From assembly GCF_012935715.1 (NCBI RefSeq), contig NZ_CP052860.1, forward strand, positions 5,766,001-5,830,000: 64,000 nucleotides of DNA. Direction: 5' to 3'. Position numbers and translations under genes: made by a program. Numbering within the stretch: the stretch's first letter is position 1; each line of letters starts with the position of its first letter. The notes beneath the pieces were generated by a model that saw only the letters and a list, made by a program, of their open reading frames with translations, did no database searches and was not told the origin of the DNA. Of this stretch, positions 25,420 to 34,426 are shown piece by piece. This stretch comes from Pseudomonas sp. ADAK13. Its GTDB lineage: Bacteria; Pseudomonadota; Gammaproteobacteria; Pseudomonadales; Pseudomonadaceae.

Positions 25420-28008
25420 ATGAAAAATGGAACCTGGGAGTCAGCACGTAAAAGATCACTGTTATCACCCTTGGCGTTGGTTCTCGTAGTCCCCTTTTAT
25501 TCGGCGCGTGCAGACAACTATTTCAACCCGCGATTCCTTGCCGATGACCCTGCATCAGTGGCGGATCTCTCTGCCTTTGAAAAAGGCCTGGAGGCGCCTC
25601 CCGGCACCTACCGTGTGGACATCTACATGAACGATGGCTACATGGCGACCCGGGACGTTACCTTCGCCAAAAGCCCCGATGGGCAGAAGCTGGAACCGTG
25701 CCTGACCCGCGCTCAACTCGCGTCCTTCGGCATCAACACGTTAGCCGTGCCCGAGATCATGGCCATGAAGAGCACGGCGTGTGTGCCGTTTACGCGACTC
25801 ATCAACGACGCCACCAGCACATTCGACGTTGGCCTGCAGCGCCTTTCCCTCAGCGTTCCCCAGGCACTCATGGGCAGCCAGGCGCGCGGGTACATTGCGC
25901 CGGAACTATGGGATGACGGCATTACCGCGGGCTTGCTCAATTACAACTACACCGGCAGCGAAGTGCGCAGCGAAGAGGGCGGGACGTCGAGCTATTCGTA
26001 CCTCAGCCTGCAAAGCGGGATCAACCTCGGCGCCTGGCGCTTGAGGGACACCACGACGTGGATCTACAGCCACGGCGCGGGGACGGAGGAGAACCAGTGG
26101 CAGCACACCAACACCTATCTGGAGCGGGGCATTTCCTCCTGGCACAGTCGATTGACCCTGGGCGACGGCTATACCGCAGGCGACATCTTCGACGGCATCA
26201 ATTACCGGGGCGCTCAAATTGCGTCGGACGACAACATGCTCCCGGACAGCCAACGAGGGTTTGCACCGGTTGTACGCGGGATCGCCCGAAGCACGGCCAA
26301 GGTGTCGGTGAAACAGAATGGGTATGAAATCTACCAGACCACCGTGCCTCCCGGTGCTTTCACCCTCAATGACATCTATGCGCCAGGCACCAGCGGCGAC
26401 TTGCAGGTCTCGGTGGTGGAGGCGAACGGTTCAACACAGACATTCACAGTGCCTTATTCGTCAGTGCCGATGCTGGAGCGTGAAGGCCACGTAAAGTACT
26501 CGCTGACGGCGGGGCAATACCGCAGCGGCAATGCACAGCAAGACACACCGGAGTTTCTCCAGGGCGCGGCATTCTGGGGTTTGCCCCATGACTGGACGGC
26601 CTTCGGAGGCACGCAGTTCTCGAACAATTACCGCGCCGTCGACATTGGTCTGGGCAAGAACCTGGGCGACCTCGGCGCGATATCGGCCGACCTGACCGAG
26701 GCCCATGCGACGTTGCCTGACGGCACTGAGCACCAGGGGCAGTCCCTGCGGTTTCTTTACAATAAATCCATCAATCAGTGGGGGACCAACCTGCAACTGC
26801 TGGGCTATCGCTATTCGACGAAAAATTTCTACACCCTGGCTGACACGGCCTGGAGCCGCATGAGCGGCTTCACGGTGGTCAACCAGGATCAATCTGTTCA
26901 GATAACGCCGCAAATCACCGATTTCTACAACCTCAACTACAGCAAGCGGGGTCGCTTCCAGGCCACCTTGACGCAACAGATGGGCAAGACATCCACGCTG
27001 TATTTAACCGGGAGCCAGCAGAGCTATTGGGGAACCGGACAGTCGGATGAGCAACTCCAGGTCGGGTACAACAGCACATTCGAAGACATCAGTTGGGGGG
27101 TGAACTACAGCCTGACAAAGAGCGCCTGGGCCGATAACAAAGACCAGTTACTGGCCATCAATATCAGTATTCCGTTCAGCCACTGGATGCGTTCAGACAG
27201 TCATTCGTCCTTTAAAAACACCAACGTCAGCATGAATGCATCCAGTGATTTAAAAGGGCGGGACACCAGCACGGCAGGGCTCTATGGTACGTTGCTTGAC
27301 GATCACAACCTCAGCTATAGCGTCCAGACGGGATACGCCACGGGCGGGCACCAAGAGGCATCGAAAACCGGCAACACCTCGCTGAACTACCGAGGGCCTT
27401 ATGGCAATGCCAACCTCGGCTACAGCACCAGTGACGACTATAGCCAGGTGTATTACGGCGTCAGCGGTGGGGTATTGGCGCACGCGGATGGCGTGACCTT
27501 CAGCCAGCCGTTGAACGACACCATGGTGCTGATAAAAGCACCGGGGGCAGATCATGTCGCCATCGAAAACCAGACCGGTATACGCACAGACTGGCGCGGA
27601 TATGCCGTGCTGCCCTATGCGGTGGACTATCGCGAAAACCGCATCGCCCTGAACACGGATTCCCTGGCCAACAACATTGAGTTGGAAGACCCCATATCAA
27701 GCGTCGTGCCGACGCGTGGGGCGGTGGTGCGCGCCGACTTCAAGGCCCGCGTGGGGATGAAAGTCCTGATGACGCTGACCCACAACGACAAGCCCGTACC
27801 GTTCGGTTCAATCGCGTCTTATGGCGAGGGCCAGGCCGGGAGCATTGTTGCAGACGGTGGGCAGGTCTATCTGACCGGGCTGTCACCCACCGGGCAAATC
27901 AACGTGAAGTGGGGGGAGGGTGCGCAGGATCACTGCCGCGCAACGTACAGCCTGCCCGCCGAAAGCCAGGCGCAGGCCTTGAGTTATGCCTCGGCGGCGT
28001 GCCGGTAA
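25420..28008 (+). CDS. Outer-membrane fimbrial usher (FimD/PapC family)
   Basis: An 862-residue usher. After a signal peptide (cut near SARA) comes the N-terminal domain with YFNPRFLADDPASVADLSAF and PGTYRVDIYMNDG. The central barrel and plug follow, with RGFAPVVRGIARSTAKVSVK and IYQTTVPPGAFTLNDIY. The C-terminal domains contain TRGAVVRADFKARVGMKVLM and CRATYSLP. It forms the pore that exports and polymerises subunits. ATG 25420 gives a good signal peptide; an in-frame GTG at 25372 would add 16 residues. Second gene after the chaperone and ahead of three minor subunits, in the E. coli fim order. Confidence 0.92.
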   Translation: MKNGTWESARKRSLLSPLALVLVVPFYSARADNYFNPRFLADDPASVADLSAFEKGLEAPPGTYRVDIYMNDGYMATRDVTFAKSPDGQKLEPCLTRAQLASFGINTLAVPEIMAMKSTACVPFTRLINDATSTFDVGLQRLSLSVPQALMGSQARGYIAPELWDDGITAGLLNYNYTGSEVRSEEGGTSSYSYLSLQSGINLGAWRLRDTTTWIYSHGAGTEENQWQHTNTYLERGISSWHSRLTLGDGYTAGDIFDGINYRGAQIASDDNMLPDSQRGFAPVVRGIARSTAKVSVKQNGYEIYQTTVPPGAFTLNDIYAPGTSGDLQVSVVEANGSTQTFTVPYSSVPMLEREGHVKYSLTAGQYRSGNAQQDTPEFLQGAAFWGLPHDWTAFGGTQFSNNYRAVDIGLGKNLGDLGAISADLTEAHATLPDGTEHQGQSLRFLYNKSINQWGTNLQLLGYRYSTKNFYTLADTAWSRMSGFTVVNQDQSVQITPQITDFYNLNYSKRGRFQATLTQQMGKTSTLYLTGSQQSYWGTGQSDEQLQVGYNSTFEDISWGVNYSLTKSAWADNKDQLLAINISIPFSHWMRSDSHSSFKNTNVSMNASSDLKGRDTSTAGLYGTLLDDHNLSYSVQTGYATGGHQEASKTGNTSLNYRGPYGNANLGYSTSDDYSQVYYGVSGGVLAHADGVTFSQPLNDTMVLIKAPGADHVAIENQTGIRTDWRGYAVLPYAVDYRENRIALNTDSLANNIELEDPISSVVPTRGAVVRADFKARVGMKVLMTLTHNDKPVPFGSIASYGEGQAGSIVADGGQVYLTGLSPTGQINVKWGEGAQDHCRATYSLPAESQAQALSYASAACR

Positions 28009-28030
28009 TCGAAACAGGAATGTGCCACCC

Positions 28031-28555
28031 ATGAAAAAGTACCTTTGTGTCCTGGGCCTGATGCCGTGCTTCGCCAGTCACTCTTATGCAGCCGACACCA
28101 GCATTTCCATCACGGGTTACCTTAAAGACAATACCTGTTCGGTGTCGGTCGACTCCAAAGGGTTCACCGTGGACTTGATGAGCAACGCGGCCAAACAACT
28201 TGACCGAGTGGGGGCGACGACTGTTCCTGTGCCCTTCAAGATCGTCTTTGATAAATGCGGCAGCTCAACGACCGGGGTCAGGATTATCTACGGTGGAACA
28301 TCAGACGAAGACAACAACACACTGTTGAAAATTGGCGCGGGCACTAATGCCGCCAGTGGTCTGGGTATACAGATACTGGACAGTGACAAACAGCCAATCC
28401 CTCTAAACGCCGCGCCCCAATCCCTTGGTTGGACCCCGCTGATCGCGGGCCAGTCAAATACCCTGAGTTTTTATGCGTGCCTGATGGCGACCCGTTCCCC
28501 GGTGACGGCGGGGGTCGTGAATGCGACTGCCGATTTTACCCTTGAGTTTCAATGA
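28031..28555 (+). CDS. Minor fimbrial subunit (FimF-like)
   Basis: This 174-residue protein has a signal peptide (MKKYLCVLGLMPCFASHSYA) and a pilin fold with NTCSVSVDS and FDKCGSS supplying the disulfide, and it ends with TADFTLEFQ. It occupies the position of fimF between usher and fimG-type genes, so it is probably a tip adaptor. The start is ATG 28031, 22 bases after the usher stop, with AGGA about ten bases upstream. The letter assignment is by position; sequence alone shows only the fimbrial subunit family. Confidence 0.82.
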   Translation: MKKYLCVLGLMPCFASHSYAADTSISITGYLKDNTCSVSVDSKGFTVDLMSNAAKQLDRVGATTVPVPFKIVFDKCGSSTTGVRIIYGGTSDEDNNTLLKIGAGTNAASGLGIQILDSDKQPIPLNAAPQSLGWTPLIAGQSNTLSFYACLMATRSPVTAGVVNATADFTLEFQ

Positions 28556-28567
28556 AGGAGGCCGGGA

Positions 28568-29071
28568 ATGAACGGTATAAAGGCGGCCCTGCTGGCAGGG
28601 TTATTACTGACTGCCGGGATCATGAACGCCGATGCGGCAGACGTGACGATTACGGTCAACGGGCGAGTGGTAGCCCACCCTTGTACGGTCTCAACCCCGC
28701 CGGCAGCCGTGGTGCTGGGGGACCTGTACGCTTCTGATTTCAGTCAGGCGGGGGCAAGCTCTGCCTGGTACCCGGTGACGCTGGGCCTGACGGACTGCCC
28801 GGTGGGCACATCCAGAGTCACCGCCACCTTTACAGGCACTGCGGACAACACGGGTTATTACCAAAACCAGGGGAATGCGCTCAATCTTCAGTTGGAGTTG
28901 CAGGATACCAGCGGCAAAAATTTGAATAATGGAAACTCCACCAGTGTCCAGGTCAATGAGTCAACACAGTCAGCCAGCGTGTCGCTGCAAGTCCGTGCGT
29001 TATCCGTTAATGGCAATGCAACGCAAGGCAGCATTCAGGCCCTGATTAACGTGACCTATACATACTCCTAG
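28568..29071 (+). CDS. Minor fimbrial subunit (FimG-like)
   Basis: This 167-residue pilin-fold protein has a signal peptide MNGIKAALLAGLLLTAGIMN, cut near ADA. It begins DVTITVNGRVVAHPCTVSTP, very like E. coli FimG in length and opening, and ends INVTYTYS. AAGGAGG precedes the ATG with good spacing. By position and resemblance it is the adaptor that connects the adhesin to the tip fibre. Confidence 0.85.
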   Translation: MNGIKAALLAGLLLTAGIMNADAADVTITVNGRVVAHPCTVSTPPAAVVLGDLYASDFSQAGASSAWYPVTLGLTDCPVGTSRVTATFTGTADNTGYYQNQGNALNLQLELQDTSGKNLNNGNSTSVQVNESTQSASVSLQVRALSVNGNATQGSIQALINVTYTYS

Positions 29072-29084
29072 TAAGGTGTGGAAG

Positions 29085-29984
29085 ATGAAGATAAAAATCA
29101 GCGCCCTGCTCGTGCTGTTACTCACCTTGGGACTTTCAACCAGTGCCAATGCTTTTTTGTGCTATGTGAACGGTGTGATCTCTGTCGATGGCGGTGGGGG
29201 CAATAACGTGTATGTCAACCTGGACCCGTCCGTTCAAGTAGGCCAGAACATTGTCGTTCATTTGGGCAACAGCATCAGCTGCAAGAACCTGGCCCCTGCC
29301 GACTTCCAGGACCCCATAAGGATTATCTCCGGCCAATACACCGGGCCGCTGAATAACCTGACGGGCAGCATTACCTACTATGGAGCCTCGTATGACTTCC
29401 CCATCAACACACCCACTATTACCGTCAACCATACATGGGGCACACTCACGCCCTGGGACACCGTACTGTTTTTGAAAGTGATCGGCAGTGGCGCCTCTGG
29501 AATCACGGTCAACGCGGGGCAGATGCTGGCCAGGCTCACCATGGAGAAGGTTGACTCCGTTCCCTACCAAATCATTACCTGGAATATTTACGCCAATAAC
29601 ACCGTGGTTGTTCCCACGGGTGGCTGCGATGTCTCCTCACGCAATGTGACCGTAACCCTGCCTGATTACCCGGGATCAGCCGCAGTGCCATTGAACGTGC
29701 ACTGTGCGCAAAACCAGAACCTGTCCTATTTCCTGACGGGTCCGACCACCGACAGCGCCAACACCACCTTTAGCAATACGGCTTCCGCGTCTCCCGCCTC
29801 CGGTATTGGCGTGCAGCTGTCAAACGCCAGCGGCGTGATCGCGACCAACCACAATATTTCGCTGGGCTCGGTCGGCGTCAGCCCCGTAGAGCTAGGGATG
29901 ACGGCGTCCTATGCCCGCACCGGTGGGCAGGTCGTCGCAGGAAATGTGCAGTCCGTTATCGGTGTCACCTTCGTTTATCAATAG
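29085..29984 (+). CDS. fimH: FimH-like two-domain tip adhesin
   Basis: The 299-residue protein has a signal peptide followed by a mature N-terminus beginning Phe-Leu-Cys, like the Phe-Ala-Cys of E. coli FimH. The lectin domain spans mature residues 1-160, and the linker WNIYANNTVVVPTGG leads into a pilin domain that is strikingly FimH-like (DVTVTLPDYPG-type segment, YARTGGQVVAGNVQSVIGVT). The pilin domain is much more conserved than the lectin domain: aligned from memory, several residues that form the mannose pocket in E. coli FimH differ. ATG 29085 follows AAGGTG. It is the last gene of the first fimbrial operon. Confidence 0.88.
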   Translation: MKIKISALLVLLLTLGLSTSANAFLCYVNGVISVDGGGGNNVYVNLDPSVQVGQNIVVHLGNSISCKNLAPADFQDPIRIISGQYTGPLNNLTGSITYYGASYDFPINTPTITVNHTWGTLTPWDTVLFLKVIGSGASGITVNAGQMLARLTMEKVDSVPYQIITWNIYANNTVVVPTGGCDVSSRNVTVTLPDYPGSAAVPLNVHCAQNQNLSYFLTGPTTDSANTTFSNTASASPASGIGVQLSNASGVIATNHNISLGSVGVSPVELGMTASYARTGGQVVAGNVQSVIGVTFVYQ

Positions 29985-30055
29985 ACGCCTCCAACAGGTC
30001 GGGGCATCCGCCAAGGCTTCACGTTCAACCAATAAAAGCCTTCTGCCATCTCCTC

Positions 30056-30087
30056 GGAAATTTCCCTGCGATATGCAGGAAAACGGC
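30056..30087 (+). promoter_or_regulatory. Paired GGAA boxes upstream of the first REC-EAL gene
   Basis: GGAAATTTCC at 30056-30065 is followed by a GGAAAA half-site starting at 30078, exactly 22 bases later. The pair ends about 60 bases before ATG 30149. The geometry matches the two duplicated pilin promoters, although the -35 and -10 boxes here are weak. Confidence 0.6.
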
Positions 30088-30148
30088 TTTCGTAATTCGC
30101 CAATAAAGACGGCAGCATGGCGGCAACGAAAACAGGGTCTGTACCAAC

Positions 30149-31321
30149 ATGATTTCTTTACGAATTCTCGTACTTGAGGATCGCCTGCCACGTCGCAAAG
30201 CCATTGCTCAGGCCTTGACGGTGCTGGGCGTGCGTGCGGTTTTCCAGGCGGGGGAATGTGAAAAAGCCCTGGACCTGATCACCCGTGCAGAAGGCGTGGA
30301 CATCGTTATCTGCGACTTGAGCAACGAGAAGCTCGGCTATTTTGACTTCCTGATGCTCGCGGGCCGGGCACGCCTGGTGAATGCGCTGATTTTAGGCGCG
30401 ACCCTTGAACCTCAGTTCTTACGGGCAGTGGAGTGCATCAATCAGTTTTCACAGCTCAAGTTGATTGGTGTGATGGGCGTTGTCGCGCCCGTGCAAGACC
30501 TGAGCACGATCCTGCGTGATTACATCAAGCACAAAACCTTTTCGCCGTTGTTGGTCACGGATTCCTTCAAGTTGCCTACCGAGCCCGAGGTCAGAAATGG
30601 CCTTGAGGCGCGGGAGTTCAAGGCGTGGTTCCAGCCCAAGTTCGACTTGCGGACCGGCGCCCTGTGCGGCGTGGAAGCGTTGGCGCGTTGGGAGCACCCA
30701 ACCCGTGGGTTGCTGCTGCCCGGTGAGTTTCTGCCAGCGGTGCTGGCGTACGACCTGATCGACGACATGTTCAAGCAGGTGTTTGCCCAAGGCCTTGACC
30801 TGCTGGTTGCCCTGCGAGGCCGCAATATTACGCTGCAGGTTGCGTTCAATTTGCATGCGTCGCAATTGGCCCGTTTTGATTTGGCGCTGTACATCGAAAA
30901 CGCATTGATTGAGCACGATCTTCCAGGCTCGGCATTGATGTTCGAGTTGGCCGAAAACGGCCTGCTGGATATGCCAGTGGCTACCCAGAAAAGTTTGCTG
31001 TGTTTGCGCCTGCTGGGGTGTGGCCTGTCGATCGATGATTTTGGCACCGGTTTTTCTTCGTTGACGTTGCTGTGCCAGCTGCCTTTCCAGGAGTTGAAAC
31101 TCGACAGTTCGGTGGTGCAGGATTTATCCGACCTGCACAGCAAGGCCATGATGATCAGCACGATTGCGTTGGCCCGCGCGCTTGAGATCAGCCTGGTGAT
31201 CGAAGGTGTCAGCAGCCAGGAAATACGCGACCAGGCCCTCGCCATGGGTGGAACCTTTGCACAAGGTTTTCACCTGGCCAAACCCATGAGTGCACGCCGC
31301 TTGAAAGAGTGGCTGGAATGA
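30149..31321 (+). CDS. REC-EAL c-di-GMP phosphodiesterase response regulator (RocR-like)
   Basis: The 390-residue protein carries a receiver domain (residues 1-125, phospho-acceptor D56) and an EAL domain (about 150-390). It is almost co-linear with P. aeruginosa RocR (392 residues, D56, E175, N233, E265, D295/D296, K316, E352, Q372 as I recall): here E176-A-L, N234, E266, E269, D296-D297, K317, E352 and Q372. All phosphodiesterase residues are kept, so it should hydrolyse c-di-GMP to pGpG. In P. aeruginosa, RocR opposes RocA1 in controlling cup fimbriae. Here it sits between two fimbrial operons and beside a NarL-type regulator and hybrid kinase. ATG 30149 starts the receiver. Confidence 0.87.
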   Translation: MISLRILVLEDRLPRRKAIAQALTVLGVRAVFQAGECEKALDLITRAEGVDIVICDLSNEKLGYFDFLMLAGRARLVNALILGATLEPQFLRAVECINQFSQLKLIGVMGVVAPVQDLSTILRDYIKHKTFSPLLVTDSFKLPTEPEVRNGLEAREFKAWFQPKFDLRTGALCGVEALARWEHPTRGLLLPGEFLPAVLAYDLIDDMFKQVFAQGLDLLVALRGRNITLQVAFNLHASQLARFDLALYIENALIEHDLPGSALMFELAENGLLDMPVATQKSLLCLRLLGCGLSIDDFGTGFSSLTLLCQLPFQELKLDSSVVQDLSDLHSKAMMISTIALARALEISLVIEGVSSQEIRDQALAMGGTFAQGFHLAKPMSARRLKEWLE

Positions 31322-31478
31322 CACAGCCGATCTGAAAATGACAACGCGCGAAGGGCAAAAATAACCCGCATTGTTCAGGTGCGGTTGGACTAGACTCTGC
31401 CGGTGTAGTCGCTTGCCTCCCTCTACGCCTTCTCGTTTCGTGGTCTGTGTCCAGATAAACACAATAAGTGAGATAGAT

Positions 31479-32105
31479 ATGCGCAAGGCGCTGGTAGTGG
31501 ACGACCACCCGATAGTTCGGGCGACGGTCAAAATGGTCTTGAAACAGGAAGGTTTCGAAACAGTAGTAGAGGCGGGCGACGGTGCCGACGCTGTGCAACA
31601 GGCGCGTCAGGAGACGCCGGACCTGGTAGTGCTGGATATTTCGATGCCCAAGCTCGACGGCCTGGAAGTCATCCGGCGCATTATCGACCTGAATATCGCC
31701 ACGCGAATTCTGGTCCTCACGTCCCTGGAAGCCGGGCTGTACCTCAAGCGTTGCATGAGCGCGGGCGCTGCCGGTTTTATCTCGAAGATCGACGACCTGG
31801 ACGACCTGCGTCGCGCCGTCAAAGTGCTGATGTCCGGCTACACGTACTTCCCCAACCTGGCAATTGGTTCGGTTCGGCGCAGTGACGTCGAAATGAATGA
31901 AGCGCGGGTGATCGAAAACCTGTCGGATCGCGAGCTGGTGATCCTCAAGCATCTTGCGCAGGGGCGCAGTAACAAGGAAATCGGCGACTCGATGCTGCTC
32001 AGCAATAAAACCATCAGCACTTACAAGACGCGTTTGTTGGAGCGCTTTGAAGTGACGTCAGTCGTGTCACTTTCGGAAGTGGCCAAGCGCAACAGTATTA
32101 TCTGA
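31479..32105 (+). CDS. NarL/LuxR-type response regulator (RocA/BvgA-like)
   Basis: A 208-residue regulator: a receiver domain at 1-120 (KALVVDDHPIVR, phospho-acceptor D53 in VLDISMPKLDG, FISKIDDL) and a LuxR-type helix-turn-helix at about 145-205 (LSDRELVILKHLAQGRSNKE, LLSNKTISTYKTRLLE). Length and domain order match RocA1, BvgA and RcsB-like regulators of pseudomonad fimbriae. ATG 31479 starts the receiver. Its TGA overlaps the kinase ATG by one base, so the pair is translationally coupled and very probably a cognate two-component system. It is the best candidate to bind the GGAAnTTTCC boxes, since BvgA-type dimers use inverted TTTC-containing half-sites. Confidence 0.88.
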   Translation: MRKALVVDDHPIVRATVKMVLKQEGFETVVEAGDGADAVQQARQETPDLVVLDISMPKLDGLEVIRRIIDLNIATRILVLTSLEAGLYLKRCMSAGAAGFISKIDDLDDLRRAVKVLMSGYTYFPNLAIGSVRRSDVEMNEARVIENLSDRELVILKHLAQGRSNKEIGDSMLLSNKTISTYKTRLLERFEVTSVVSLSEVAKRNSII

Positions 32106-34255
32106 TGAAGGCCGCCAAAACGATTGTTGCCGCGTTGCTGATCGCCGGGGTGCCATTACTGGCGCGGGCGGAACCGCACATTGCCGGCACGCCCGATTTC
32201 GAACTCGACATGGTGGTGCGCACCCAGGGTCAATCCACGCTCTATTGGGGTATGGCGCTGGCAGGGCTGGGTTCTATCCTCTGTTGGAACCTTGGGGTGC
32301 TGCTGTGGCGGCGCAAGGCCGATGACCCCCGTCGGGTCCTGGCGACATTTGTCGCCAACATGCGCGAGATGATCGATAACGTCCCGCGGCCGGTGTTCAT
32401 TCGCGACCATGAGGGCCGCCTGGTCGCGTGCAACAACAGCTACCTGGATTTCCTGGCCATGGACCTCAACCAGGTCCTGGGCAAGCCCATCACCGAACTG
32501 CAACTGATGCCGTTGTCTGAATCCCGGCAATACCACGAGCATTACCTCAGGGTTGTGCGCGAGGGTGTCCCGCTGATTGGCAGCGGCAGCCTCGTCGCGC
32601 CGTACGGGGAAACGCTGGCGCTGTTCTACTGGATTTTCCCCTGCTTCAATGCTCGCGGGCGGGCGGTCGGGGTGATTGCGGGATGGGTGGATGTCAGTGA
32701 CCGCGAACAGTTGATGATTCAGTTGAAGGCCTCACAAAAAGAGGCCGACGACGCCAACAACGCGAAGACTTTGTTCCTGGCAACCATGAGCCATGAAATT
32801 CGTACGCCCATGAACGCCGTGCTGGGCATGCTCGAAATGGCCAGCAAACGGGCCGAACAAGGCATTATCGATCGGGTGTCACTGGACATCGCCTCCAGCG
32901 CCGCCAACAGCCTGGTGGATTTGCTGGGTGACATCCTGGATATCGTGCGCATTGAGTCCGGCCAACTCACCCTGGCGCCGAAAAGAGCCAACCTGTATGA
33001 CGAGGTGCTCAAGGTCGCCCGTATCTTTGATGGCGTTGCGCAGCAGAAATTTCTCGAACTGCAGATTGATCTCGACCCCCAGGCGGACTGTGAAGTGCTG
33101 GTCGACGCCATGCGGGTCAAGCAGGTTTTGTCCAACCTGTTGAGTAACGCGATCAAGTTTACCGTCAGAGGCCAGGTACGGTTTTTTCTGCGCTGCACCC
33201 CGGTGGTGGATGGCTCCGAGCTGGACCTGACATTGAGCGTCATCGACACCGGCATTGGCATCTCGCCAGAGGACCAGGCCCTGTTGTTCAGCCCCTTTAC
33301 CCAGGTCGGCCAGCCAGCTGAGGCGATGCGTACGGGGTCGGGACTGGGCCTGGCCATTTCTCGCACGCTGTGCGAAATGATGGGCGGGCGCTTGACCTTG
33401 TCGAGTGAGCTGGGGCGGGGCACCCGCATCGACGTGAGCTTGCGCCTGCCGGTGCTTGAAAACCTAGCCCCGACCACCCACGACACAGTCTCGCCGGTGC
33501 TTCGAGCGAAGCGCCTGAGTGTGCTGGTGGTGGACGATTACCCGGCAAACCGTTTGCTGCTGTCCCAACAGCTGACGTACCTGGGGCATGACGTCGCCGA
33601 CGCGGAGGATGGTGCACACGGCCTCAGGGCATGGCGCCAGGGTACGTATGACGTGGTGATCACCGACAGTCACATGCCGATCATGAACGGCTACGAGCTG
33701 TCCCGCGCCATCCGCGACGAAGAACAGCGCAAAGGCTCGAAACCCTGCGTCATCGTCGGCCTGACCGCCAATGCCCAGCCCGAGGAAAAACAGCGGTGCC
33801 TGAATGCCGGCATGGACGACTGCCTGTTCAAGCCCATCCGGCTCAGGGAGCTGAGTGCCCGGATGTCCATCATCGAGCCATTGGCACATCCCCATGAAGC
33901 GCCCTTGGCCATGGTGGGGCAGGGGATCAATCTCGACCTGACCTCACTGATCCAGTTGGCCCGGGGCGACGAGGACTCGGTCAGCACCATTACCAAGAAC
34001 CTGGCGCTCAGCCTGGAAGAGGACATGTGCGTGCTGATGCAATGCTACGCAAACATGGACATCGAAGGCCTTGCCACGCTGGCACACCGGATAAAGGGCG
34101 GCGGGCGGATTGTCGGCGCACAGAACGTGCTGATTCGTTGTGCGCAGCTGGAAACGGCCTGTGAGGAGGCGGAGCCCGGCGAAGTGACCGCCGCCACCCT
34201 GGCCCTGGAGCAAGCCATGCTTGCACTAAAAGCGGCCTTGATCGCCTTGCCATGA
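32105..34255 (+). CDS. Unorthodox hybrid sensor kinase (RocS/BvgS-like) without periplasmic sensor domains
   Basis: This 716-residue kinase has a signal-like N-terminus (1-22), only about 25 further residues, one membrane segment (about 47-68), a PAS domain (about 85-200), HisKA with H230 in SHEIRTPMNAV, and an HATPase (N348, GIGI at 383, GSGLGLAIS at 411-419). A receiver follows (D521 in ITDSHMPIMNG), then an HPt domain (H661 in LAHRIKGGGRIVGA). RocS1, BvgS and EvgS have the same cytoplasmic relay but carry two Venus-flytrap domains outside; those are absent here. The receiver/HPt relay should phosphorylate the response regulator encoded just upstream. Start ATG overlaps the preceding stop. 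Confidence 0.88.
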   Translation: MKAAKTIVAALLIAGVPLLARAEPHIAGTPDFELDMVVRTQGQSTLYWGMALAGLGSILCWNLGVLLWRRKADDPRRVLATFVANMREMIDNVPRPVFIRDHEGRLVACNNSYLDFLAMDLNQVLGKPITELQLMPLSESRQYHEHYLRVVREGVPLIGSGSLVAPYGETLALFYWIFPCFNARGRAVGVIAGWVDVSDREQLMIQLKASQKEADDANNAKTLFLATMSHEIRTPMNAVLGMLEMASKRAEQGIIDRVSLDIASSAANSLVDLLGDILDIVRIESGQLTLAPKRANLYDEVLKVARIFDGVAQQKFLELQIDLDPQADCEVLVDAMRVKQVLSNLLSNAIKFTVRGQVRFFLRCTPVVDGSELDLTLSVIDTGIGISPEDQALLFSPFTQVGQPAEAMRTGSGLGLAISRTLCEMMGGRLTLSSELGRGTRIDVSLRLPVLENLAPTTHDTVSPVLRAKRLSVLVVDDYPANRLLLSQQLTYLGHDVADAEDGAHGLRAWRQGTYDVVITDSHMPIMNGYELSRAIRDEEQRKGSKPCVIVGLTANAQPEEKQRCLNAGMDDCLFKPIRLRELSARMSIIEPLAHPHEAPLAMVGQGINLDLTSLIQLARGDEDSVSTITKNLALSLEEDMCVLMQCYANMDIEGLATLAHRIKGGGRIVGAQNVLIRCAQLETACEEAEPGEVTAATLALEQAMLALKAALIALP

Positions 34256-34309
34256 AACCCCAGGGTCACGGGCCCTTGGGTCAGCCTTCGGACGTTTCCT
34301 GTTCGTGTC

Positions 34310-34341
34310 GGAAATTTCCGTTTGGCACACGGAGTTTTTCC
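34310..34341 (+). promoter_or_regulatory. Paired GGAA boxes upstream of the second REC-EAL gene
   Basis: GGAAATTTCC at 34310-34319 is followed by GGAGTTTTTCC at 34331-34341, 21 bases later. The pair lies 85-117 bases before ATG 34427, with a TAAATA box at 34363. This indicates that the second REC-EAL gene has its own promoter under the same regulator. Confidence 0.55.
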
Positions 34342-34426
34342 AGAGGCCATTAGGACCAATCCTAAATACACAGCAGGGGTGGGGCGCAATAATTTACCGG
34401 TCCCCATCACCTGTGTAAGAACCGCC

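Noticed and set aside
33045..33056. AGAAATTTCT inside the hybrid kinase gene as a further regulator box
   Set aside because: It lacks the GG/CC ends, lies within coding sequence and has no partner site 22 bases away or promoter after it.
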